A stretch of DNA of 64,000 bases from Henriciella barbarensis (lineage in GTDB: Bacteria; Pseudomonadota; Alphaproteobacteria; Caulobacterales; Hyphomonadaceae), in assembly GCF_003576345.1 (NCBI RefSeq), contig NZ_QWGB01000007.1, positions 62,001-126,000 on the forward strand, read 5' to 3'. This document shows, one piece after another, positions 29,993 to 37,997 of the stretch. The notes under the pieces were generated by a model. That model was not told the origin of the DNA and did no database searches. It worked only from the letters and a program-made list of their open reading frames with translations. The position numbers and the translations under genes were made by a program. Numbering within the stretch: the stretch's first letter is position 1; each line of letters opens with the position of its first letter.

Positions 29993-30967
29993 ATGCGAGT
30001 CCTGCTGACCGGTTCTTCTGGCTGGCTGGGTCGACACCTCGCCCCTCTGCTGGAGGAAAGCGGCCACAAGGTCACCGGCCTCGACGTTGCGCCGGGAGCG
30101 CACACCAGCGAGATTGGCACAATCGCCGATCGGCCTTTCGTAAACCGCGTCATTGCTGACTATGGTATCGAGGCAATCATACATGCTGGCGGCCTGCACA
30201 AGCCGGACATTGCCCGCTTCCCGAGACAGGCCTTCATCAACATTAATGTGACGGGAACGATGAACTTGCTTGAGGCGGCTGTTGCAGCTGGCCATGAAAG
30301 GTTCGTCTTCACCTCGACCACCTCCCTGATGATTTCGCAAGCGATCCGCTCCGAATTGAGCGATCACGCAACATGGCTGGATGAAAGCCACGCTCCGCTT
30401 GCACCGCGTAACATCTATGGCGTCACCAAGCTCACCGCCGAACACCTCTGCCGCGAGGTCCATCAGCAGACCGGGCTCGCTTGTCTTGTCCTTCGCACGT
30501 CCCGTTTCTTCCCTGAAGACGACGACACGCTGACCGATCCGCCGCCCGAAAACCTCAAAGCAAACGAATTCCTGAACCGCCGACTAACGGTCGAAGACGC
30601 GGCCCGCGCTCATCTGGTCGCCCTCGATAAAGCCGCGGACATCGGCTTCGGCGTCTATGTCGTCTCTGCTCCGACACCCTTCTTGCAGCAGGACTGCGCG
30701 GCCCTCAAAGCCGCAGCGCCAGAAGTGATTGCCAATTACTTCCCTGACGCGTCTGACCTCTATGCCACGCGCGGCTGGAAGCTGCCTCTCTCAATTGGCC
30801 GGGTGTACGATGCGTCTGCTTTTCAGCGTGACCTTGGCTTCCGGTTCAAGACAGACTTTGCGACCATCCTCAAATCGCTTCGCTCGGGCAAGGACCTGCC
30901 CTTCGCACACGACGCATCCTACCCATCGCCGAGCGTTGAGGGCGCTGATCTGATCTGGCGAGACTGA
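29993..30967 (+). CDS. NAD-dependent epimerase/dehydratase (extended SDR)
   Basis: The 324-residue protein is an extended short-chain dehydrogenase acting on a nucleotide-sugar-like or related substrate. The cofactor motif GSSGWLG is at residues 7-13, an HAGGLHKPD block follows, then a TS(T)TSLM catalytic Ser/Thr strand and the YGVTK catalytic pair. The closing region has a REDxAxAH-like stretch (VEDAARAHL). The substrate is not identifiable. It starts six bases after trmFO with no clear ribosome site and is probably co-transcribed with it; the function is unrelated as far as can be seen. Confidence 0.88.
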   Translation: MRVLLTGSSGWLGRHLAPLLEESGHKVTGLDVAPGAHTSEIGTIADRPFVNRVIADYGIEAIIHAGGLHKPDIARFPRQAFININVTGTMNLLEAAVAAGHERFVFTSTTSLMISQAIRSELSDHATWLDESHAPLAPRNIYGVTKLTAEHLCREVHQQTGLACLVLRTSRFFPEDDDTLTDPPPENLKANEFLNRRLTVEDAARAHLVALDKAADIGFGVYVVSAPTPFLQQDCAALKAAAPEVIANYFPDASDLYATRGWKLPLSIGRVYDASAFQRDLGFRFKTDFATILKSLRSGKDLPFAHDASYPSPSVEGADLIWRD

Positions 30968-30983
30968 TCGGTAAAGCGATGCT

Positions 30984-31745
30984 ATGAGCGCGGCCATGAC
31001 CGCGCTCTATGACACAATCGGCCTCAACTACGCCCAGCTTCGCAAGCCCGACGCGCGGATTGCGCGTCAGATCCATGAGGCGCTTGGTGACGCCAGAACT
31101 ATCCTGAATGTCGGCGCGGGAAGCGGTTCCTACGAGCCCGAAGGACGCGACCTGACAGCTATTGAGCCATCAGCGAAAATGATCGCGCAACGCCCAGACA
31201 CCGGCGCATCTGCCATTCAAGGAAGCGCAGAGGCTCTACCCTTCGCGGATGAAAGCTTTGACGCTTCAATGGCAGTGCTGACGATCCACCACTGGAGCGA
31301 CCAGGCAAAAGGCTGCGCCGAGATGCGAAGGGTAACGCGTGGGCCCGTCGTCTTCCTCACCTTCGATGCCAATCATGAGGACTTCTGACTATTCGATTAT
31401 TTCCCGGCGCTGCTTACCCTAGATGAAGCCGCCATGCCGCCAATGCAACGGTATGCACATTGGCTAGGCGACGTCACGGTCGAACCCGTTCCGATCCCCT
31501 ATGACTGCACCGACGGATTCCTCGCCGCTTACTGGAGACGTCCTGCCGCCTATCTCGACGCGCGTATCCGCCGCGCCATGTCATCCTTCTGGAAAATAGG
31601 CGACGTGTCGGAAGGGCTCGAACGGCTGGATCGCGACCTCAAGAATGGCTCCTGGGTGGCGCGCTATGGGCATCTGATAAAGCTGGACACGCTCGACTGT
31701 GGCTACCGGCTAGTACGAACGACTCATCCTGCAAAATGTCAGTGA
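30984..31745 (+). pseudogene. Class I SAM-dependent methyltransferase interrupted by an in-frame TGA
   Basis: The frame encodes a 254-codon class I methyltransferase with motif I ILNVGAGSGSY, an acidic IEPS end to strand 2, and ALPFADESFDASMAVLTIHHW (motif II/post-II). It is cut by TGA at 31386-31388 after residue 134, at a site reading H-E-D-F-stop-L-F-D-Y-F-P. The same frame then stays open for 118 codons and continues the expected C-terminal half. Homologues typically have Trp here, so a single TGG-to-TGA change explains it. It is either a recent nonsense mutation or a sequencing error. A translated product from 30984 to 31388 would lack the C-terminal substrate region. A possible second start is ATG 30996. 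Confidence 0.8.
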
Positions 31746-32224
31746 TACACCCCCAGAGGACCGCCCGACCCGGAGTGGCCTTGATGAAGCCTATCATTCC
31801 CGGTTGAGGTTAGAGCATCCCGATTATTCTTGCTGCCTATGATAAAGATCGCCTGTTCAAGCATCCCCGGCATCGGCTCAAGCACATCATTGATCTGATG
31901 CAAAAGTATACGGCTTTCGTCTGAAAGAACCCCCGCAGCCAGAGCGATCTCAGTGAGATTGGCGATGGCGCAATTGCTTTGTTCTCTGTTCATGGTGCCT
32001 TTCAGCAGTTGCAGGCAGTCTTCAGGGCTCTCCCGAAACTCCCATGCAGCGGAGGCCGCCTGCCAATCGGGACAACTGATTGCGCCATGAAGGGCGCGAA
32101 CGATCTGGGTCGTGTCATCACCACTATCCTTGTTTTCCATCATCATGATGCAGGCCAGCATAAACGCTGCCTTGGCCGTTAGCGGTCTTTGCGTCGACGC
32201 CACTTTGATTGAGGATTTCATCAT
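31739..32224 (-). CDS. Hypothetical all-helical protein, possibly TerB-like
   Basis: The 161-residue protein is predicted mostly helical, with no signal peptide or membrane segment. The stretch TAKAAFMLACIMMME near residue 16, then ALHGAISCPDW, and especially LTEIALAAGVLSDESRILLHQINDVLE (about residues 90-117), follow the hydrophobic spacing of TerB/DjlA-type helical domains, but the resemblance is weak. The last 30 residues look disordered. A GGAG site supports the paired ATGATG start. It is divergent from the HTH-membrane gene with 196 bases between, and its 3' end overlaps the interrupted methyltransferase by seven bases. Confidence 0.6.
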   Translation of the reverse strand: MMKSSIKVASTQRPLTAKAAFMLACIMMMENKDSGDDTTQIVRALHGAISCPDWQAASAAWEFRESPEDCLQLLKGTMNREQSNCAIANLTEIALAAGVLSDESRILLHQINDVLEPMPGMLEQAIFIIGSKNNRDALTSTGNDRLHQGHSGSGGPLGVYH

Positions 32225-32318
32225 CGTGTCTCCAACTCGGTTCAGTTCAGGTCATGGCGAATGCGTTCGCTACGGACGCTAACCGACAGCATCCTGCCGC
32301 ACACACCAACTGCCAGAA

Positions 32319-32338
32319 CCGAAGTTCAGCCGAAGTTC
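32319..32338. promoter_or_regulatory. Direct repeats in the divergent TerB-like/HTH-membrane intergenic region
   Basis: CCGAAGTTC occurs twice, at 32319-32327 and 32330-32338, spaced 11 bases start to start, which is one helical turn. An AT-rich block (32355-32375) follows toward the HTH-membrane gene. This looks like a site for a regulator binding side by side, perhaps the encoded HTH protein itself; that is inference. Confidence 0.4.
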
Positions 32339-32420
32339 GGACACACATACTACTGTTTTTATTGGAATTAATTTCTTGCAGGGTTTCAACCATACATGAA
32401 CATGCTATGCGTGATCCAAC

Positions 32421-33266
32421 ATGGCAGAATACATATTTCATGAGCCCCCGAACGATCACGACTTCCGCGAGCTCCTCCAGTTTATTTGCGATCATGGGAT
32501 CGGGCGGCCGGTCGGCCCTAGCGGTCACTTCGAACCATGGAGCGACGAGGCCATGGAGGCTGCCTTCGCTGAAACGGCGACGTCCGTGGACAAAAGGTCA
32601 ATCCAGAGCTGGCGAAGTGGGGCGTCGGTACCACGTCTGGACAAGGTTCGCTCCCTTGCCGGCCTGATCACCCGGTCGGCGGACCAGCGCACCCTCTGGC
32701 TCAAGGCTCTGATCGACGCACGCCGCAAATCGCTCGATGCGCGAAAAAGGCAAGCAACGGCAGAAAAGCCCTCGTCACCTCCCACTCACGCACCTGACGA
32801 CCCTCCTCTAAGGCCACGCAACAGCAAATGGGTCACCACAGCTGCCGCAATTGCGCTTGCCGGGCTGACGCTCATCGGCGCCATGTTCGTTTTCAGTGAC
32901 CGGGATGCTGAGGCCAGCATTGCGAACATTCAGTTCTGCACGAAAGAAAACTTCTCCACGGAGAGCTTTACCTGTCTGGAAACGTCGCAGTCATTCGACG
33001 AAAACATCACGACGCTCATGGTGACGTTTGATCTGGTCAACGTCCCGGACGGCATGTCGTTTGAGCGCATCTGGTACCGCGAAGGCCTCGAATTTCTCCG
33101 CAAGTCCAGCTTCAACGATGAAGCCTGGCCAGGATACACATTTCTCAACTTCGATCGGTTTCCGGAGGGCAATTACACCCTCCGGATCATCGTCGATGGA
33201 AAACCGTTCACATCGACTTTCAAGGTTGGCGACGAGACAGGTTATCTTGCCTACGAGCGGGACTAA
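32421..33266 (+). CDS. Membrane protein with N-terminal HTH-like domain and extracytoplasmic C-terminal domain
   Basis: The 281-residue protein has three parts. Residues about 40-100 resemble an XRE/Cro-type helix-turn-helix, with S-I-Q-S-W-R-S-G-A-S-V-P beginning a recognition helix. A charged, proline-rich linker follows (104-135), then one membrane helix (about 138-158). The outer C-terminal domain (about 165-281) is beta-rich with two cysteines about 11 residues apart and a PEGNYTLRIIVDGKPF strand pair. The topology is that of a one-component membrane-bound regulator of the ToxR/CadC style but with an unrelated DNA-binding fold. The ligand is unknown. No clear ribosome site is seen. It overlaps the convergent GST gene by four bases. 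Confidence 0.65.
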   Translation: MAEYIFHEPPNDHDFRELLQFICDHGIGRPVGPSGHFEPWSDEAMEAAFAETATSVDKRSIQSWRSGASVPRLDKVRSLAGLITRSADQRTLWLKALIDARRKSLDARKRQATAEKPSSPPTHAPDDPPLRPRNSKWVTTAAAIALAGLTLIGAMFVFSDRDAEASIANIQFCTKENFSTESFTCLETSQSFDENITTLMVTFDLVNVPDGMSFERIWYREGLEFLRKSSFNDEAWPGYTFLNFDRFPEGNYTLRIIVDGKPFTSTFKVGDETGYLAYERD

Positions 33267-33871
33267 CCGATCTGCGCTTTCGTCCGCTCGCGCCAATTGC
33301 CGATATTCTCGAACTCTTCGTGCGGCTTCCATTTCATGACACCGGCGAAGCCAGTGAAGCAGTAGAGCGTGATATCGGCGATTGAGAAACGGTCGGCGGC
33401 GAGAAAGTCGTTATTCGCAAGGTGGGCGTTAATACGCTTTGCCATCGCGCGCGCACCCTTCTCCGCCTTTGCGCCGACTTCTGGTAATTGTGGGACTTCG
33501 AGCGGTGCCATGGCCGGATGGCTATTGCGGAACCAGGTCGCGAACTGGATGAAGAGCATCAGCTCAACGCGGCGGTCCCACATCTCGATCAGCGCCTTCT
33601 CCTTTGGGTCGGCGCCCATCAGGTTCGGCTCAGGGAAAATGCCTTCGAAGTATGTGCAAATCGCGCGGCTTTCGGTCAGCGTCGTACCATCATCCAGAAC
33701 AAGCGACGGCACTTGAGAAAAGGGCGACACCTTCCGGTAATCGTCAGTCTTGTGCTCCTGCTTCATGATCGAGATCTCTTCGATCTCCACCTCACTGAGC
33801 TTGCCCTTGGCTTTCAGGAAATTGGTGACCCGTTCGGGGTTCGGCGCTTGCGGGCTATGATAAAGCTTCAT
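33263..33871 (-). CDS. Glutathione S-transferase family protein
   Basis: The 202-residue protein has an N-terminal thioredoxin-like domain beginning MKLYHSPQAPNPERV, with the conserved cis-Pro in the SQVPSLVLDDGTTLTESRAIC block, and a helical C-terminal domain with DRFSIADITLYCF (the N-capping box). It should use glutathione for conjugation or peroxide reduction; the natural substrate is unknown. There is no Cys at the N-terminal catalytic position; Ser6 could serve. ATG 33871 is supported by an AGGAGG site. The gene supports the glutathione pathway begun by gshA at 15968. Confidence 0.92.
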   Translation of the reverse strand: MKLYHSPQAPNPERVTNFLKAKGKLSEVEIEEISIMKQEHKTDDYRKVSPFSQVPSLVLDDGTTLTESRAICTYFEGIFPEPNLMGADPKEKALIEMWDRRVELMLFIQFATWFRNSHPAMAPLEVPQLPEVGAKAEKGARAMAKRINAHLANNDFLAADRFSIADITLYCFTGFAGVMKWKPHEEFENIGNWRERTKAQIG

Positions 33872-33984
33872 CGGTTTCCTCCTCGGTTTACCGAGACATG
33901 TAGCGCGCCATAGGCGGCATGCGAAGCCTTCCGTGGCGAACATATCTAACGATTTAGGAGCAACAAATCGGCACACACACGCCG

Positions 33985-34069
33985 CCTCCCCAGTAAAAGC
34001 TGGGGTCCATGGCGGCTGGGCACATACGTGGACCCCCAGCCGCCATAGGTCTCAGCTTTCGCTGGGAGG
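33985..34069. repeat. REPIN-like extragenic imperfect palindrome, copy 1
   Basis: Two arms of about 35 bases (33985-34020 and 34035-34069) form one large imperfect inverted repeat around a 15-base loop. The inner 12 bp (ATGGCGGCTGGG with CCCAGCCGCCAT) pair perfectly. Each arm carries its own small hairpin of the CCCAGC-n4-GCTGGG kind. The second copy, at 41369-41455, has the same architecture. Two inverted REP units make this look like a REPIN, normally spread by a RAYT transposase, which is not present in this window. Confidence 0.8.
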
Positions 34070-34089
34070 TCGGAAAAAGGACTAGTCGG

Positions 34090-36132
34090 CTAATTAAACC
34101 GCTTCCTCACGCCAAACGTCGCGTTCAGCGGCTCCCCCGGGAAATAACGATTGTTGCCGAAGGCAAGGTCGGCCCGATCAGCATAATTTACGTCGAACAG
34201 GTTCCGCACGATCACAAACCCTTCGAGGGTCTCGGTAAACGCATAGGACGCGCGCGCATGCGTCGACGTATGCCCCGGATAGGTCTGCGTATTGCCCGGG
34301 TCGACATAGTACTCCCCGATATACTCGGCCGAGAGGCTAGCCTCGAACCGCTCGGTCGGGTGCCATGTCACGCGTATATCGCCGAGCCAGTTTGGCGCTG
34401 TATCGACTTCATTGCCATCGCGAATGACCTCGGAGCCGGAAGAGACGATTCGGTTAAAGGTGTAGGTGTGCTCAGAGTAACTCGCCGTGCCCGAAATGGT
34501 GAACGCCTCGTTCACCATCCAGTTTGCCTGAGCCTCTATGCCGGTATGACGTGTGGACCCGTCGGTCACGTTCAGCCCATCGGAATCGCGAAAGAAGAAG
34601 TTCTCTTTCTCCGCATAGTACGCTGCGACGTCAAAAATCACGGCGTCATTGAGCGCAGATCCGCGAACGCCAACTTCAAAACTGTCCATGGTTTCGACAC
34701 CGGCCTCAGCAATGCCTTGTTGGCTCTGTAGACGATAGAGGTCAGATGCTTGCGGCGCGCGCTCACCGCGAGAATAGTTCGCGTAATAGCTGACCGCACC
34801 GTTAACCGGTGACCAGATCGCGCCAAGTTTTGGCGTCAGCAGGTCAAAACTGTCCTCACGGTTCGCTGGCACGAGAAACCGGCCGTTCGGCCCAGGCGGC
34901 ACATCGGTCTCGTAGTCATAGTCGTGGGTTTCCCCACGCAGCCCCGCCAGAATGGTGAGTTCGTCCGAAACGGTCCATTCGGCCTCGGTCCAGAATGCGA
35001 ACACGGTCGTGTCCACGGTGTAGTCATAGTGTACGCCGACCGGGAACCGGCTATCGCTAGGGAAAAAGCCGAAAGGCTCCAGCTGGGTTTCTTTCAGCCA
35101 GCCCGAAGCAATGTCGGCGTCAGCGCCAATACGCAGCGTCACTGCATCACTGGCTGCGAACTCATACTTCGACTGAACGCCGAACGCATCGTGCCCATTC
35201 TCTTCCACGCCGCCATTCGGCAGGAAGTGCTGCGCAAACTCCATCTCCTGCCAGCGATAAAATGGCGTCAGCGTCAGCTCACCCGGACCAACGTCACGAG
35301 ACAGGCGAACAGCGCCCATGGCCCATTGCGCGTCGCGATAGGCTTCCGGATTCGGGTTCTGCGTTGCAAGGTCATCATCGCGATACGCCTTGTACCCCTG
35401 AATGAAGCCGCCTGTTTCCTGATTAAGGTTGGATGCGCTGACGAAGGCGAGACCGTCCCACCCAGCCACGTCGAAAGCATACTGCGCAGACAGCTTTTGC
35501 TGCTCGACGCCCGTGAAGTCACGCCAGCCCGCATCATCATGAAGCGACAGCGACACCCGCGCCGTGTCGTCGAGATTGCCAGTAATGTCTGCCTTGTAGC
35601 GGTTAAGCGTCGATCCGGAGAAACGCGCATCGGCATACGTGCCGGGTTGTGGCGCGCCCAGGATCACATTGATCAGACCATGCACTGCGTTGGATCCGTA
35701 TTTCGCTGAGCCCGGCCCCCGCACGATCTCGATTGTGTCTGCCGTTTCATGGTGGATTTCGAACAGCGAATTGACGTTGCCAAATGCGGGTGAGCGGGTC
35801 GGGACGCCATTTTGCAGGATGAGGAAGCTCCCCTGCCCCGCGCCGCCTGTCAGCACAGGAGACCGAAGTGCGATCAGGTGCTCCTGACCGGAATTCATCT
35901 GGACGTTCACGCCCGGCAACTCATTCAGGATCTGCGCCGGGTGGTCGGCATTCACCGTGACGATGACGTCCTCATCGACCGTTGCGACACTACCTGGCTG
36001 TTCATCGGTCCGGTCTCCAAAGACAAGAACGGGCGAAAGCCGCGCACCGTCATCGCCTGATTGCGCGTGCGCCCCCGCAAAAGACGCGAGAGCAAGGCTG
36101 GCTGTTGTCGCAAGCAGAAGACGTGACGGCAT
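34090..36132 (-). CDS. TonB-dependent outer-membrane receptor
   Basis: The 680-residue receptor has a signal peptide (about residues 1-23, ending AHA), a plug domain (about 45-150) with the LNELPGVNVQMN block and VRGPGSAKYGSNAVHGLINVI, and a 22-strand barrel ending in aromatic-terminated FGVRKRFN. It imports a substrate across the outer membrane with energy from TonB-ExbBD. The plug VRGPGSAKYG/NAVHGLINV pattern is common to siderophore, haem, vitamin B12 and other receptors and does not fix the substrate. It is the downstream gene of nupC, 81 bases away, so nucleoside uptake is a plausible but unproven role. No Fur box or B12 riboswitch was seen upstream. Confidence 0.9.
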   Translation of the reverse strand: MPSRLLLATTASLALASFAGAHAQSGDDGARLSPVLVFGDRTDEQPGSVATVDEDVIVTVNADHPAQILNELPGVNVQMNSGQEHLIALRSPVLTGGAGQGSFLILQNGVPTRSPAFGNVNSLFEIHHETADTIEIVRGPGSAKYGSNAVHGLINVILGAPQPGTYADARFSGSTLNRYKADITGNLDDTARVSLSLHDDAGWRDFTGVEQQKLSAQYAFDVAGWDGLAFVSASNLNQETGGFIQGYKAYRDDDLATQNPNPEAYRDAQWAMGAVRLSRDVGPGELTLTPFYRWQEMEFAQHFLPNGGVEENGHDAFGVQSKYEFAASDAVTLRIGADADIASGWLKETQLEPFGFFPSDSRFPVGVHYDYTVDTTVFAFWTEAEWTVSDELTILAGLRGETHDYDYETDVPPGPNGRFLVPANREDSFDLLTPKLGAIWSPVNGAVSYYANYSRGERAPQASDLYRLQSQQGIAEAGVETMDSFEVGVRGSALNDAVIFDVAAYYAEKENFFFRDSDGLNVTDGSTRHTGIEAQANWMVNEAFTISGTASYSEHTYTFNRIVSSGSEVIRDGNEVDTAPNWLGDIRVTWHPTERFEASLSAEYIGEYYVDPGNTQTYPGHTSTHARASYAFTETLEGFVIVRNLFDVNYADRADLAFGNNRYFPGEPLNATFGVRKRFN

Positions 36133-36213
36133 GAAAGAACCCGAGAATTCAGAAAGGATACGAATTCCAGAGTGTAGGTCGCTGCCCCATGGCTGACGAC
36201 CCCAATCGCTGCG

Positions 36214-37497
36214 TCAGCCTGCTGCACCAATGAATAGTTGTACCGGTAGCGCGCCAACGACAGCGCCGGAAAGGCATGTCGCCAGCGTACCCGCAATCAA
36301 CGTCTTCCAGGAGAGTTCGAGGAAGGTGGAGCGGCGTTCCGGGCAGATGATGTTGAGGCCGCCAATCAGGATGCCAATAGAGCCGAAGTTCGCAAAGCCG
36401 CAGATCGCGTGCGCTGTGATAATGCGCGTGCGCGGGTCCATCGCATCGGCGGGCACATTGCCTAGCTCGATAAAAGCCACAAACTCGGTAAGCACCGTCT
36501 TGATACCCATGAGCGAGCCGGACAGGGGCGCTTCGCTCCACGGAACACCAATCATGTACATCAGCGGCGAAAAGACCCAGCCGAGCACGCGCTGAATTGA
36601 AAGCGGCTCCCCGCCGACGGCTGGAAGCGCGCCGAGACCGGCATTTACCAGCCAGAGCAGCGCAAGCGCCGCGATCAGCATGGTAGCGATGTTAAGAACG
36701 ATCTGGAGACCATCGGCAGCGCCTGTTGCGAACGCGTCCATGGTTGAATTGTATTTGAAATCCGGCTCGTGCGCGCGGGCGGAGGAATCAACTGTCTCGG
36801 GAACCATGACAAGTGCCATGGCAACGGCCGCAGGCGCTGCAATGATTGACGCGGTCAGAAGCTGCGCCAGAGGGTTCGCCATCACGCCGTCGAGGAAAGT
36901 CGTGTAGATGACCAGCACTGAGCCGGCGATTGTCGCGAAACCAGCCGTCATCAGGATGAAGATTTCGGACCGGGTCATGCCCTTGATGTACGGCTTCACG
37001 AGAACTGGCGCCTCGGTCATACCCATGAAGACGTTTGCTGACACGGCGAGCGAGGTTGCACCGCCAAGGCCCATCAATTTGCGGAAGATGAAGGCAAAGC
37101 CCTTCGTGACCCAGCGCAGGATATGCCAGTGCCAGAGAATGGCCGACAGTGCCGCTACAACGATAACAACGGGCAGGATCTGGAAGAAGAAAAGCGGCGG
37201 GGCATCGCCGGTCATGATCTCGCTGGCCGCCTGGTTGTCGCCGACATAACCAAAGACGAAACTTGTACCGTTACGCGTGGCTTCCTGAAGCGCTTCGACG
37301 ATGAAGTTGGCCTTAAAGAGCAGATTTCGCACGAACGGGATACCGAACAGCACAAGCGCAAATGCGAACTGCATGACGACGGCGCCAAGCACCAGTCTTA
37401 CCGGAAACTGACTGCGCTTTTCAGACAGGCCCCAGCCAATTGCGAAGATAAGCGCGATGCCCAGAAGTGCGCGCGCATTGTCCCAGCCCCATTCCAT
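36214..37497 (-). CDS. Concentrative nucleoside transporter (NupC/CNT family)
   Basis: The 427-residue inner-membrane protein matches CNT nucleoside symporters, with eight or more helices and two re-entrant segments. The first re-entrant helix has G159-M160-T161-E162 in SANVFMGMTEAPVLVKPY, and the second half has GFATIAGSVLV with S193-V194. In CNT proteins these positions contact the nucleobase. Gly-Met as found here is the pair seen in the purine-selective human CNT2, whereas broad or pyrimidine transporters have Gln. A purine nucleoside preference is therefore inferred. It precedes the TonB receptor gene on the same strand and faces away from the 89-residue protein gene. Confidence 0.95.
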   Translation of the reverse strand: MEWGWDNARALLGIALIFAIGWGLSEKRSQFPVRLVLGAVVMQFAFALVLFGIPFVRNLLFKANFIVEALQEATRNGTSFVFGYVGDNQAASEIMTGDAPPLFFFQILPVVIVVAALSAILWHWHILRWVTKGFAFIFRKLMGLGGATSLAVSANVFMGMTEAPVLVKPYIKGMTRSEIFILMTAGFATIAGSVLVIYTTFLDGVMANPLAQLLTASIIAAPAAVAMALVMVPETVDSSARAHEPDFKYNSTMDAFATGAADGLQIVLNIATMLIAALALLWLVNAGLGALPAVGGEPLSIQRVLGWVFSPLMYMIGVPWSEAPLSGSLMGIKTVLTEFVAFIELGNVPADAMDPRTRIITAHAICGFANFGSIGILIGGLNIICPERRSTFLELSWKTLIAGTLATCLSGAVVGALPVQLFIGAAG

Positions 37498-37584
37498 CCG
37501 GCTAACTCCCTGATGCCCTTTAGACTCACAAGCCTTATCGCGCGTGCCCCATATCCACCAGTCCCGGGACTCAGAACCTTTATC

Positions 37585-37609
37585 GGAACGGTGAGTCTGC
37601 CAGCACGTT
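37585..37609 (+). promoter_or_regulatory. EcfG-type (general stress response) promoter
   Basis: GGAAC (37585-37589) and CGTT (37606-37609) are separated by exactly 16 bases, which matches the alphaproteobacterial EcfG/SigT consensus. A start point about seven bases later leaves a leader of roughly 30 bases with a GGAG site before ATG 37649. A 12-bp palindrome AGTCCCGGGACT lies 13 bases upstream (37560-37571). Confidence 0.7.
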
Positions 37610-37648
37610 GCTTAAGAGGTAGAACGCCAAGCAATTGAAGGAGCGATC

Positions 37649-37918
37649 ATGAAACGCAAGACTTTCACCCCGCTACGCGACCAGAAGGTCAATATGGAGC
37701 CTCGTCCGGTCACGACTGATCAGATCGACGGCGTAATGAATTCCTCGGCTGCGCTCGACGAGAAGATGGAAAAACTCAATGAGCTGCGCCAGGCCCATAG
37801 CGATTGGGCAAATCGCCAACCAGAGACAGATGGCAAACCACTGCTTCGCTATATTGATGATGCCGTGAAACGCCTTCTTCACGACGACAAGCTGGAGCAG
37901 AAAGTCGAGGTCGCGTAA
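37649..37918 (+). CDS. Small hypothetical protein, likely stress-induced
   Basis: This 89-residue, charged protein has no signal peptide, membrane segment or recognised domain. Residues 30-85 are predicted helical (LDEKMEKLNELRQAHSDW, then LLRYIDDAVKRLLHDD), suggesting a small helical bundle or coiled coil. A GGAG site lies six bases before the ATG. The gene is monocistronic, with an EcfG-type promoter in front and a strong terminator behind. Small proteins of unknown function are a common part of the EcfG regulon; a role in stress is inferred from the promoter only. Confidence 0.75.
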   Translation: MKRKTFTPLRDQKVNMEPRPVTTDQIDGVMNSSAALDEKMEKLNELRQAHSDWANRQPETDGKPLLRYIDDAVKRLLHDDKLEQKVEVA

Positions 37919-37942
37919 TCGACCCAGAAAACTGGATGAAGA

Positions 37943-37975
37943 AGCCGCGGGCGCCTGTATGGTCCCGCGGCTTTT
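37943..37975 (+). terminator. Rho-independent terminator of the 89-residue gene
   Basis: AGCCGCGGG (37943-37951) pairs with CCCGCGGCT (37964-37972) around a 12-base loop and runs into TTTTGTTTG. It begins 25 bases past the stop codon. The complementary strand lacks a matching T run for the convergent glyoxalase-fold gene. Confidence 0.9.
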
Positions 37976-37997
37976 GTTTGTGACTTAAGTCCAGCAC

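Noticed and set aside
31386-31388. TGA as a selenocysteine or read-through codon in the methyltransferase
   Set aside because: The context expects Trp, not Sec/Cys, no selenocysteine hairpin is evident after it, and TGA is used as an ordinary stop throughout the window.
36191-36219. Hairpin GGCTGACG/CGTCAGCC at the nupC end as a terminator
   Set aside because: It overlaps the nupC stop codon and has no T run; the TonB receptor gene follows closely, so I treat the two as probably co-transcribed.
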